Part shown: positions 34,829 through 46,043 of the stretch, in pieces
How the letters are laid out: each line of letters starts with the position of its first letter
Numbering within the stretch: position 1 is the first letter of the stretch
Source of the DNA: Aedes albopictus
Taxonomy: Eukaryota > Arthropoda > Insecta > Diptera > Culicidae
Direction: 5' to 3'
Length of the DNA stretch: 64,000 nucleotides
Assembly (NCBI RefSeq): GCF_035046485.1
Contig: NC_085137.1
Coordinates: 375,224,706 to 375,288,705 of the forward strand
The notes under the pieces: generated by a model
The model's input: the letters and a program-made list of their open reading frames with translations, nothing else
Told to the model about the DNA's origin: nothing
Database searches by the model: none
Position numbers and translations under genes: made by a program

Positions 34829-35490
34829 CACAGCGTAACAAAAAATAACTTTTTGTCTGTCTCAAGAGCAAACTTATGTGTCTCCGAAGGATTTTGGGCC
34901 GCTGAATCCGAATCCGGGCTCAGATTTGCTCTAACACGTCACAATTTTGAGCTATACCTCAATTTATTGGGCAAAATTTGCGATTTTGGGCTTTTTTGAC
35001 TGCAAGCCATTAAGCAAGGAAATATTTTTTTAAACAATCAATAGGTTAATTGGAAAATTATCATCTAAATTAACGACTCATGCAAAATATTTCGTTTTAC
35101 CAAATCGAATTTGATAGTTTTAAGCGATTTATGTTAGGTACGATATTTCCCATACAAGTCATCCTCCAAAAGTTGCATGAAAGTTTTCATACTAACATAA
35201 GATGCTTAAATCTATCAAATTTGATTAGGTAAAACAAAACAATTTGCATGAGTCGCTAATTTAGATGTTAATTGACCAATTAACCTTTTGATTGCTTAAA
35301 AAAAATATATCCAAGCTTAATGGCTTGCAGTCAAAAAAGCCCAAAATCGCATATTTTGCCCTATAAATTGAGGTATAGCTCAAAATTGTGACGTGTTGGA
35401 GCAAATTTGAGCCCGGATTCGGATTCAGCGGCCCAAAATCCTTCGGAGACACATAAGTTTGCTCTTGAGACAAAAAAATGTTGCGCTGTG
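34829..35490. mobile_element. long-TIR MITE, copy 2, complete, TTA duplication
   Basis: Begins CACAGCGTAAC and ends with the complement GTTGCGCTGTG. TTA is present at 34826-34828 and 35491-35493. The arms (about 300 bp) are near-perfect complements (for example 'tctccgaaggattttgggcc' and its inverse). A three-base TTA duplication suggests the PIF/Harbinger group. No coding capacity. Confidence 0.9.
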
Positions 35491-35590
35491 TTATCTCCAT
35501 TATTCTCTTATAAACTAAACATCTTCTAGAATAAAACTTCCTTTACTTCGGCTACTTTGTCAACCTATGCACTTTTTGGGGTCAAATTAG

Positions 35591-35612
35591 AACCAGCACA
35601 ATTGTGCTGGTT
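35591..35612. repeat. 22-bp perfect palindrome
   Basis: The sequence aaccagcacaattgtgctgg followed by tt is its own reverse complement. Related but imperfect versions occur at about 39290 and 40975, each followed by a similar 'ttcgtc' or 'tcc' context, so it probably belongs to a dispersed element. Confidence 0.8.
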
Positions 35613-36675
35613 CGTCCTCAAGGCGGCCGATGTTCCAAAAGAAATGGCTGGATATTGCCTACTTCTAGGTGTTTTATGGTGTAGAAGATTGAATGTAATA
35701 GATCGACATTTCAAACTAAAAGTGTAACAGATGGCACTTTTGTGTGTGATAGTAAAATCGAATTTTCTCGGCGAAGAAGTTTTTCCGGAACATGAAGTAA
35801 ACACTAAAAGTTGCCTTTTCAAACCATTGTTGATTTCTGTTCACTAACTTTTCACAAAACTATCCCGTTTTCTAACAATTAACGTTTTTAGTGATTTTTC
35901 CATGCGATTTGACTACCATGCTTCCATGAGCATGAGGTGAGAATTTGAGAAAGTTGACAACCGAGAGTAGCACAGACGATGCACTGAATACAAGCGATGG
36001 TGTCGCCGTCGGGCTGTCAGCGCTGGAAACTAGATGCTGTAAAGTTTCTTGTCTGCACTTTTCGCTGCTGGCGCCAACTGAGAGCAATCAGTAAAAATGT
36101 AAACAGCAATCTAATAGAAGGATTGAATAACTACAAAATGTTAGTTTATAAAAATTTTAGACGCATAATTTTAACTCAAGGAACGAGATCAACTTGTACG
36201 GGCATTTCAAATCATAGAAGAGAATAAGACGAAGTGAATAAAATCCACGGTTGAATAAATCACATTCAACTGAATGACATTTTGCTGAACTGAATGTTTT
36301 AGGCATTCATTTTCAGCTCCACTGTGAGATACTTGAAAGTGAAAACAGAAAAACTCAACTACTTTGTGGACGTAATGATTCCACCATCATCAACACACGC
36401 TCTGCGCGGATGGATGCTTCATGTCAACAACGGCCGCATGAATGCGACTGGCCCATAAACAAGCGTGGTGAATTTTCTCTTTTGAGTGCCAATGACAGGG
36501 AAAATGTTGATATTGAATCTCGCCGTCGCCACTATGTGAGCGACGAGAGAATTTTTATTCTCTTCTCACGCGCTTCCGTGAAGGAAAGAGGCTTTAACGT
36601 CAGAAGCGGTGTGGTGAAAAGACAAAAACAAAAACTCACGTTCGTTGCGTGCTTTCATTTTTTTGCAACCCTGAT
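35613..36675. other. unassigned sequence
   Basis: Comparatively non-repetitive. Several open frames of 70-110 codons, none with a recognisable domain. Confidence 0.35.
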
Positions 36676-36684
36676 AAAATCAGT

Positions 36685-39120
36685 GATTGTGCGATATTTG
36701 CCAGAAAACCATTCGCCAGAATGCCACTGGCCAGAATGACATTTGCCAGAAAATACCATTTCCCAGAAAACCGTTTGCCAGAAAGAACCATTTCCCAGAA
36801 AACCATTTGCCAGAATGTACCATTCTCCAGAAAGTACCATTTCCCAGAAATTTTCCGAAGTTCTCAATCCAAAGTGGTCGCAATCTAATGATAATTTAAA
36901 GCATTCTTATTGAAAAAATAAATCGTGTTTTTTATTTGTTTTGGATCGATTGGCCCACAATAACGATTGTAAAAATGTAAAATTTTAATTTTGTTCAGAT
37001 TTATAAGCGAAAGTTAAATTAATTATTGGAACTGATGTAAGAGCAAACATTAAATAATTTTAGAGTAACTTTTAAAGAAAAGCCTATAGTTTGAAGAAGG
37101 GCAAATCACTCTGAAACAATAAATTGATGTGAACTCAAACCTTTCAAACTTTACAATACATTAAATCTCTTACGTTATTTAATATTTTATTGCGAACAAC
37201 AGCTAGAACATTTCCACAAATTTGTTTTGTGGACAAGTTGATCAGGATGTGGATCCAATTGATCAAATATTATTTTGATGGAATTTGATCAATAGAAGGA
37301 TTTTCCTTTCTTCAACACGTAGGATGTTCTTTCCAGCTTTTACTGATATGGAATTTTTGGCTTAACTAACATTTTTCAAAGATTCCCTTCTTTCAATTGA
37401 AAGTAATTTTAAAGCTTATTTTTGACAATAAAAATAACATGATCACTTTAAATAATAATTTTGGTGCCAAACAGCAAAACTACCCGGAATTGTTGATCAC
37501 ACACTGAAGTCAATCGAATACCATACACAAAAATCTTATAGAAGCAACAAGTAAAATACACAGAAATAATAACTTAAGTGACGGTTTTACCTATACCATT
37601 AGCCTGACTGTCACTGCCCGAAAGCCAGTACCCCCAATATCACAAGCTTGAATGTACCATTAGGCCGAATATATAGCCTAAAAAGCTTGTTCTTGAGGAA
37701 ATTGATTCTAATATTTCCAGCAGTTTATTCCTTCTTTTAATCATCTGCTGTTCTTTCTAGATGAGCTTCTTAGTTTATGTGCGCCATTTCTAACCAATAT
37801 ATTCCCTTATCACGGTGATTGTAACATGTGAGCTTAACATATTTGGGCTTATCTAATGGCGCTCCGGCTACTGTTATAGAATCTTACTATCAATGGTGTA
37901 AGGGCATTTGGCTGAAGGCCATTGGGTCGAATGTCATTGAGTCAAAAAGTTATTTTGCCGAATGGCCATATTTTTTTTTCGTTTTCTTCTTTTATGCTGT
38001 CAAAACAATTGTTGAAGTTAAAGCTACTGAATTTTACCCATGAATCTTTCCTTCTTTTAAATATAGGAACAATATACGGGTTTAAGATCTGTTATTTTTT
38101 TTTCAATAATTTAACTATTTGTTCCGCAATATCAATATTGCTTTACGATTCTAACATAATCAACAATTTATGCCAAAAACTAGACTAGATGAAACTAGAA
38201 AGAACAGCCTGTGTTCAGAAGAAGGAAAAATTCACTATTTGAACTAGAGAGAATAGTTTCATTGTAGAAAAATAGTTTTTTGCACCGAAACCGTTGATGT
38301 TCAACTAGTGAATTTTGCCTTCTTTTGAACATAGGCTGTTCTTTCTAGTTTTATAGTAAGACTAGTTTTTGGCATAAATTGTTGATTGCAGTAAAACAAT
38401 AAGGCAATATTAATATTGTATAAGTATCAGCTAATGATTGGAAAACCGAACAAATTTAAGAAACCGTTCCAATTCCTGTTCCATAATCACTGAATTGCGA
38501 TTCGTGATCACCATTCTACCTATTGAACATTCGGCCTAATGGACTTCGGTCAGCAGTATTTTGACCATACCAGATATTTGTGGACATATGCACTTATAGC
38601 CTAGTTACATCGAAGTCTCGCGCTTAGTATCATACAGGCGTATCTGCTATGATCGATTTCTCTTCATCGATTTTCTCTTTGCTCAAGAACTACCGGTGAA
38701 TCATTTCCTGTTGTTTTCGTTGTTCTAGCCCTAGTCGTCCTTTCTCGGAACAAACCAAGAGATCATCCTAGCAGTGAAAATATTTAATTATTATTAACGA
38801 TTGAAACTTATGACATTTTTTTATGTAAATGGACTGAATTATATCCACCAAATTCTCACAATCACATCTTTAGTTTCAATTAATTCTTAGAAAACGGAGA
38901 AAATTTCTATTTGCCCGAAAGTACCATTTGCCAGAATGTACCAATCCTCAGAACTTAATATTTAATATTAAATTCTGGGGATTGGTACATTCTGGCAAAT
39001 GGTACTTTCGGGCAAATAGTATTCTGGCAAATGGTACTTTCTGGCAAATGGTTTTCTGGCGTTTGTCATTCTGGCGAATGGTTTTCTGGCGAACGGTTTT
39101 CTGGCAAATATCGCACAATC
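36685..39120. mobile_element. foldback/Mutator-like element, 9-bp target duplication
   Basis: Perfect 9-bp repeats (aaaatcagt) at 36676-36684 and 39121-39129 flank inverted ends GATTGTGCGATATTTGCCAG. Inward, both ends carry an array of about 15-bp subunits (ttgccagaaaaccat and variants) at about 36690-36850 and, inverted, 38909-39110. A 9-bp duplication plus internally repetitive long inverted repeats is the signature of Foldback-type elements, now usually placed near Mutator. The interior (about 2 kb) has an extra inverted repeat (38158-38250 against 38308-38396) and no transposase frame. Confidence 0.85.
38158..38396. repeat. inverted repeat inside the foldback element
   Basis: 'caacaatttatgccaaaaac' followed by 'agaaagaacagcct' on the left pairs with 'aggctgttctttcta' followed by 'gtttttggcataaattgttg' on the right. 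Arms about 90 bp with mismatches. Confidence 0.75.
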
Positions 39121-39129
39121 AAAATCAGT

Positions 39130-41379
39130 GAATCCATGTTCCAATCTAATTCTTGATTTCGATCATATTAATCACCCAAGTATACAGAGTTATTTGAAAT
39201 ACACATACAAGCTGATAACGTGTTCCTTGAGTTTAAATTTCTTTCGTCTAAATTTGTATAAACTAACACTTTGTAGTCATTTAATAATTACCAGCACAAT
39301 TGTTCTGGTCCCACATTGGCCACCAAGAAATCTTGAGATTTTCAACAAAGTACCACTTATTTTTCACCGTTCGGCAAAACTACTCTTTATCTATCGATTT
39401 CTACTTCTGCATATCTGGATTAAACAACTATTCATAAAAATACGACAGATAAAACTTTTTCAACTTTCAGAGTGATATATCAGCAAACCAGAAGTCATAT
39501 AAGGATGTTAATCTCAAGTTATATTAATGAACAAATTAGGTTAGAATTATATAAGGTGCAAAAACAGATTGGATGAAATCGTATACGAAGCCCACAATAT
39601 AATCCGATTCCATTTGGCAGCATTAGTAATTTCAACTTTGCGTTAACAGTTATACAACTTCAAGTTGACATTCTTCAACAACTTCAAATGCACTTGTTGT
39701 GACTCTATTATAATCTTAAAGGCGAGATTACATTTGGGGTCATATTTGTCAAAATAAAATTATACGGTGATGAATTTAGTCGGAGAGCCGGATGATTAAA
39801 AGTATGTATTTTTCTAAATATTTCGGTAAGTGCATCGCTTAAGTCAAATACGTAGAGATGCAGGTGAGTTTTATTACATTCACCTACCTGCAGGCTGCAG
39901 GTCCTACTGGCCGCTCCAAGGGCAGCTCTGGGCAAGTACTAGCCCAACCATACCGCGGATCAGCAGCTGCGCTGTTCTAGAGTGAGGTTTGTCCCGTTCC
40001 CCGGACGGTTGATATATTCAGCTTCTGCTGCACAGCCTGATACCACCAAACCACAACGAAACAATCAAAATCTATTTCACACTTTGCTTTCATTTTCATT
40101 ATTATTTTTGGTAACATTCACACTTTTCACCATGCACACACCACAGTGGCAACTTGTTGTTTTTTTTTATTGTTTGTGAAAAAGAAATCATATTAAGGGT
40201 CAAACTAAGTTATATGTGAAATTATATAATACGCCGAATGAATTCGTTTTGAATTGCATGTATCAAAATGAAATTGTTAAAATATACGTATGTGGCCTCC
40301 AAAATGGTACAGATAGAAAAATCTATGCAATTCAACCAATACTTTTTAAACGAATAAATCCACAAAGCTGAGTTGTGACAGAGAAATGTCAACCGTATAC
40401 TTGGTAGTTGGTACCATTTTGACAAGCCTTCAAAATATTTATATTTGCTTAAATTTCACGTTCTACAACAGTTACTGATAGACACAATGGTAAGGTATCT
40501 GATTAATAAGCTGCAGGTCGGAAAATCTAGGCTTGTAAGCTTCTTTTTATATTTGAACATGTGAAAATGAAATCGTATATATTGCCAAACAAAGTTATAA
40601 ATGGAAGTTATATTACATGGCAAATGAAATCGCCTGAAGTTGTATAACTCAAAGTGGTTTTCTCAAAGGGTACGTATATGGCCTCCAAATTTGTGCGAAT
40701 AGAGCATATTTGGTGCATCTTATGTAATCTGTTTTGAACGGATAAGATTTCACTTACGAGAGTTGTAGCAGAGTTATGTGAATCAATTTGTTGGCTGGGA
40801 TATTTTGCTTTTTGTTTAACTTATTGTGGCATATTTTATAAACAATTCTAATCAAAGCTGAGGCTAAGAAATAAAAGTGTATGTAATAACTCGATCATAA
40901 AAATAAATTACATCACATATTTTGAGGAAAAAAACAGTTGAAAAAACATGTAAAACTAATGCAGAAAAACAGCACAATTGTGTTGGTTCGTCTCGGAAGG
41001 GATATATAATCCCTTAATGATCGTCTAAAAACGAATTACATCAAAATATACTGAGGAGATACATATTGCTCGCTGTTTGCATACTTGTGATTTTCGATTA
41101 ACTTATTCTGGAGTTTCTGAACAATCGTTAATGCTGCAAAGAATAGAAACCCCAATCAGATTTTTAATGACATTCTTCATCAACAACATTTGTTGTTTTT
41201 TTTTTAATTTTCACATGTGAAATCTATTTCCATAAATATTTTGAGTGAAGGTATTTGTAGAGACAATTCTAAAACAATTTTCACAAAATTGTTTGTAGAA
41301 ATTTAATTTAACGTAGCAACTTCCAGATTGCTGAATAAAAAAAGAAATACCTACAGACTTTTGGACGCTGACACATTGC
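39130..41379. other. unassigned AT-rich sequence
   Basis: More than 2 kb without a supportable gene on either strand. The GC-richer stretch 39870-40050 has no recognisable coding signal. Confidence 0.35.
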
Positions 41380-41500
41380 CGAGGGATTCCATGAGAACTC
41401 CTTCAAAATTCACAAAGAAAATTCTTTACGATGCTCAAAGTTGTTTTGCAAGGACTTTAGGATAATCTTTAGGATCCGGTTTTTTCGCCGCTGCTGGCAT
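41380..41500. repeat. degenerate satellite, short block
   Basis: Units such as 'gagggattccatgagaactc'. Same dispersed family. Confidence 0.45.
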
Positions 41501-41744
41501 ATTAAAATGCTACCATTTCTTGCAAACAAGCTTCTTTATTAGATATCTAAACAAATTTCATGAGAATTTTCTCAATAAATAAGACAGAAATTGATATTGA
41601 AATTAAGTAAGTTATCGTCAAAGTGGATTCACCCAAATTTCTTTTGATAAAATGCCAGTAAAGGGCAATATGTATCACAGTACCCTTTGCTTGCATCGCA
41701 TGGCGCAGTTGGTCGTTAGAGCGTGCGACCGTGCCGAGCTCTCG

Positions 41745-41812
41745 ACACATACTACATACTCCATACTACATACTACATACTCGACACATACTACATACTC
41801 GACACGTCCGCA
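41745..41812. repeat. catactaca-type tandem tract
   Basis: Repeats of 'acatactacatactc' and variants, 2-5 units. Confidence 0.8.
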
Positions 41813-42015
41813 AAACAAACTGCCTGTGGTGGCTAAATATGCGGAGTGCGAGAGTATGTCTCGGTTTCATAAAAACAATTCGCTCTCACTTGTAGTTAGT
41901 GGGCAAAAACGCGAGTGTGTTGTGAATTAGCATCTAAGCCGAAAGAGAGATGGGTTTGTGGCTTCGGTGTGGCTTCGGAGTCAGTTTGGCTTTCTATTCC
42001 GCGGATCCATTACCT

Positions 42016-42086
42016 GTTCTATGGCTTAGTTGGTTAAAGCACCGGTCTTGAGAACACGGAATCGTGGGTTAGAATCCGGCCAGAAC
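42016..42086 (+). mobile_element. tRNA-like sequence (SINE head or tRNA pseudogene)
   Basis: 71 nt with consensus box A (TGGCTTAGTTGG), a near-consensus box B (GGTTAGAATCC, one substitution), partial end pairing (GTTCT against AGAAC) and a T-run shortly after. The acceptor stem has two mismatches, so a functional tRNA is unlikely. Confidence 0.55.
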
Positions 42087-42582
42087 GCGATTTTTTTCAC
42101 CAATTTCATGTCTCTATTTGTCAATTAGCGACATTTAGTACCTTCTAATTACAAGTTTTCCAGTATTTTTCAAACATACCAGCTAATTTGGTAAAATGCC
42201 AGTAAAGGGCAATATGTATCAAATAGATTATTGTTGGAATGGGAAGCAAGCAGCTGCGAGTACCGGTAGAGGCGCTTTTCTGATTAATGCGGTAAACGTG
42301 ATAACAGTGTAAAACAACAACAAAGGTCGCGGATCGTAGACGGCGCTCGTGCTCCACGTGTTTTTCACATATACAGCGGTGCCGCCTGGCAGCTATTCAC
42401 TCGAAACATCATGCACAACACGGCCACGGGTGTAAAATGCTAATCAGGAAAAATGAGGTAAACAGCTTTAAATTTGTATGGTTATGCAATCAATTCTCTA
42501 TTACTGCAATGAATCCGGAAAAAAAACGCATAGAAATAATGGTTTTGTTTATAACTTGCAACTGTTTGTCACAAGGTACAAA

Positions 42583-42636
42583 AAGTGTAGAATTAGCTCC
42601 TAAGTTGAAATACACATTAATAAAAACAAAAAAAAA
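42583..42636 (+). mobile_element. 54-bp retroposon tail with poly(A) and 12-bp target duplication
   Basis: The 12-bp sequence acaaggtacaaa stands at 42571-42582 and 42637-42648. The insert (gtgtagaattagctcctaag, later aataaaaac, then A-run) is a bare retroposon 3' end. A relative is on the minus strand at about 56213-56273. Confidence 0.88.
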
Positions 42637-42878
42637 ACAAGGTACAAATCGCTGTGATGCTGTACAAGCCAGCGATTTGTCCATACAAAAAAATGATTTT
42701 ACCTCAAATGTGGTGGTGCCATCTCTGAGAAAAACAAGCTTTGATTTGCTCGTATTAAATATTTTAGTTATTTCTACAAATATTCACTCGTTACTCTGAT
42801 GTCTAGGAAGACTTCCGTCAGACAATGTCATTAGCAACACCCTTCGAGAATGCCAGAAGGATCTCTTTACTGTTCTTT

Positions 42879-42915
42879 GATTGATTGATTTGTCTTTATT
42901 CAAGAGACTTTCTTG
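42879..42915 (-). mobile_element. 37-bp retroposon tail with 10-bp target duplication
   Basis: actgttcttt is duplicated at 42869-42878 and 42916-42925 around an insert that matches the 54-bp insert at 23622-23675 (gattgattgatttgtcttta). Confidence 0.85.
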
Positions 42916-43157
42916 ACTGTTCTTTATAATTCCTCCTTAGAATATTTTGCATAAGTTTCGTGAGAAATGGCGGCTAGATTTCAAATGAAAATGCCTCAAG
43001 GACTACCAACACAACCTCCATGAAATAGTTTAAAAAAAAATCCTTAGGATTAGGGAAAGGGTCCTAGTCTTGCGTAGGAATAACTTTAGAGATTTCCCTG
43101 AATCCTAAATTACTAACAGTGTTCCTATTGAATTGACCAACATTTAAGTGAGATTTT

Positions 43158-43245
43158 CTCGGCCTGGATTCGAATTTAGAAATATGACAGAGACACATAA
43201 GTTTGCTTCTGAGGCAGACCAAAACATAATTCTTGTTTTGCTGTG
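43158..43245. mobile_element. right-end fragment of the CACAGCG-type MITE
   Basis: Contains 'gagacacataagtttgct' and ends in GCTGTG followed by TTA at 43246-43248, matching the right ends of the copies at 33030 and 34829. Confidence 0.75.
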
Positions 43246-43365
43246 TTACTTATCTACTCCTAAAATTTAACTTGACTTGTCCTGGATAGTTTGATAACGT
43301 TTTCAAATAATGATTAAGGAATCGTTTCAAGTATGTGCCTGGATTGTCACTTTTTAAAACAAGAA

Positions 43366-43562
43366 TGCACCATAGAACATGTGGTCGATGAACAAATTGA
43401 GATTTGAGTTAAGAAAAGAAAACCACGTACTCCGGTGGGAATCGAACCCATGACTTCCAATTTCCTAGAAGGGCGCTTCTATTCCTTCAAGCTACGGAGT
43501 CACTTGACTATCTCCATCACCAGTAGGCGTAGAAATGAACTAGATTGCACGGTCGCACATGG
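43366..43562 (-). mobile_element. SINE copy related to the hairpin arms
   Basis: Diverged single copy of the 29213-29435 arm (gatgaacaaattgagatttg; cttctattccttcaagctac). On the minus strand it has a tRNA-like head with box B-like GGTTCGATTCC. Confidence 0.82.
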
Positions 43563-43569
43563 TTTAGCT

Positions 43570-46040
43570 TCTTTTTATAATCCTAACCTATTTTCTTACG
43601 AATGTCTTATGCAAGGTTCTTCAATACCTTATTCAGGTGGAAGGTATTGGATTTTGCATACCTGAATTGGTATTACTCATTTATTTTCTCCTGCTCGGGT
43701 ATACTCGTTGCGTCGTACAGTCAAATCTTCAATTTGTATGTCGACATCAATTCTGCTGATTGGCTCCGGTCACCTTTTCATCAATTCATCCACGTGCGAC
43801 CACGTTTCTGAACCGTTTGCCACTGCAGACAAACTTTACCGCAAATCAAAAGCATAAATAAAAATGTGACGGGAGACTCCGTTTATTGGAAAAGTTTTAA
43901 CAATATGCCGTTGACCACGTTGTTGGCTGAGACTGGTAAATAGTGTAGTTGCTGCTCGTGGCTACTCACCAATAATAGGAGAGTGAATAAGACAAAATCA
44001 AAGTTTGCAGCACGGCAATTGTCCCTAGGTTTCCTAACTCGTTGCCTGGTGAATAGGCTCGAGCCTAAGGATCGTTTCCAAACCGGTTGAATACGGCTTG
44101 TAGGCGGTCAGAAAAAAAATCACAATGTGCTCATAAGAAAAAAAAAAGAAAAATGAAAGAATAGTGTTGTAGTATTTTTAATAACTATTAGTTTTCTCCA
44201 GAGTATTCATCAAAGATAAGAAAGGAGCTACATTAATCTTTTTGTGGGAACAACATAAATATAAATCCGGACATCCATTAGGCTGTTTTCAATATTTATT
44301 TTTCAATATTTTCAATGATATGATCGATAATATCCATGAAGTTCTTGTTTTTTTTTTCAAGTTTTTAGAGTAACAACCGCCAATATCAAATTAAAATAAT
44401 TTCAATTCATAAGTAATGGTATAATAATCCTTCCTGCTTTGAGAGTACCCTAGAACTTATATTCTACACCCCATACTACGAGATAGCACAGACAGACATC
44501 TGCATCTAGCTTATGACACCCAAAGCTTACAGATTAATCCCATTCCTCGTAGACCGTCGTCGTCCCACGCAAATGGCGGTGGCGTCGGAGACGGCGGCGC
44601 AGTTTTCTCGCCCACTTTGGCGGAAGTTTAAATTCCATCGTGAAAATGACTTTCCATAATTGTATTCATTAGCGGCCTTGCCTGACACTGACTGCTCTCC
44701 ATAGATGATGGCTAAAAACTGTTCGCACAATCTTGACTCCGTCGTTTGCGATGATGACGACGGGCGATTTGGGGGAAATGTGGATGAAATGCGTCATCGC
44801 ATGCTGTGTTGACACAACTTCTCTGCTGAGGGAAGAAATTAGAAAATAGAATAATATTTCAGAATAGCGAATTGAAAATACCTCTAGCCGAAACATTTCA
44901 AACTCTGCTTTCAAAATTCTCAGAAGGGTATCTCTCAATGAGTTTGTGTGGTTCATATTAACTGCATTTACTGAATAGTTTGAAATATTTGGATTTGGAT
45001 TTGGATTTGTAAGTATTTGGGAAATGGTACAGAACCCTACTGAGTGCCAGGGATGGGGCCATGGAACAAAACATTGCCACATGGATGTTAAATGTATGAT
45101 TTGTGATGGTACTTTCTCACGTCCGGTTATCCGTTGAAGAAAGAAGCCAACAAATTTAAAAATTCCAAATTTTAGGGACTACTAAAAGTGAAACTTTTGG
45201 AATTGCCGTATCCGTAAGGTAGATTCGGAACAGGTGCCTAGCAGATGAAGGCAGGCGAATCAGAGCAAAAGTCGAACCCAATCGTTGTCAAAAATGTTTT
45301 GATATGATCTTTCGGTGAATTAGGGACATAATTCAGTCATATCATAGGATCAGAACATTTTCTTATAAGGAGCATCTTTCTTCCATCTTCCCTAATAAAG
45401 ACGCCCGACTGACCTGTAGTAGGGATGAGGATGGGCTTTGGGTTGCTTTGCCAAATGAAGTGAAAGTTGATAGACAATGCGATGTGACACCGACGCGTCG
45501 TCGTCTTTACTTGTATCCCATAGATTTACTCTACACTAACCCTCAGGGGGGAAGGAACACGAGAAGAACAGTCAGGATCATCCACGATGGGTGGTGGGTA
45601 GCGTCAACTTGAGACGCAATCTGCCATAACGGGTTGGATTTCTTTTTGATGGTTACTTCACTGGGACAGTAATCCGGTTCAGTTCCATGGGTGTAGGAGA
45701 TGGAGCCATGGTGTACGACTGCGCCAGCGATGTTAATAAACGTTTTAATACCTTGTTAAACATGGGAATCCGACAAGAGATGCACCATATAGGCTACACA
45801 ATAATCTCATCTTTTTACAGCTACAATATACAAGTAGATATCAACACCTCAATGCACCGAAATCCGGCTAAGCCACCCGCAACCTCATTTTAAACGAGTA
45901 CATACATGTAACCATCTATGTGAGTGAAAGCTAAATAAAAATGAGAGATGTGCGAGTAGCGAGCCGTTTTTTAGCCATTTCTTATTAAAATACAGTCATA
46001 TAACACTGTGGAATGTGATCAATGATTATAGTGACATTTC
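43570..46040. other. unassigned sequence
   Basis: About 2.5 kb with no recognisable gene. Frames at about 44527-44730 and 44669-45082 (minus) and 45687-45893 (plus) have no identifiable domain. The GC-richer patch 44540-44640 is not obviously coding. Confidence 0.35.
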
Positions 46041-46043
46041 CCT

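Larger units (their letters stand above)
41648..42221. repeat. 30-bp perfect direct repeats flanking about 514 bp
   Basis: The 30-bp sequence beginning taaaatgccagtaaagggca occurs at 41648-41677 and 42192-42221. The enclosed segment has two tRNA-like stretches and a tandem tract. Confidence 0.85.

Noticed and set aside
42016..42086. Functional tRNA gene
   Set aside because: Box B substitution and two acceptor mismatches favour a SINE or pseudogene.
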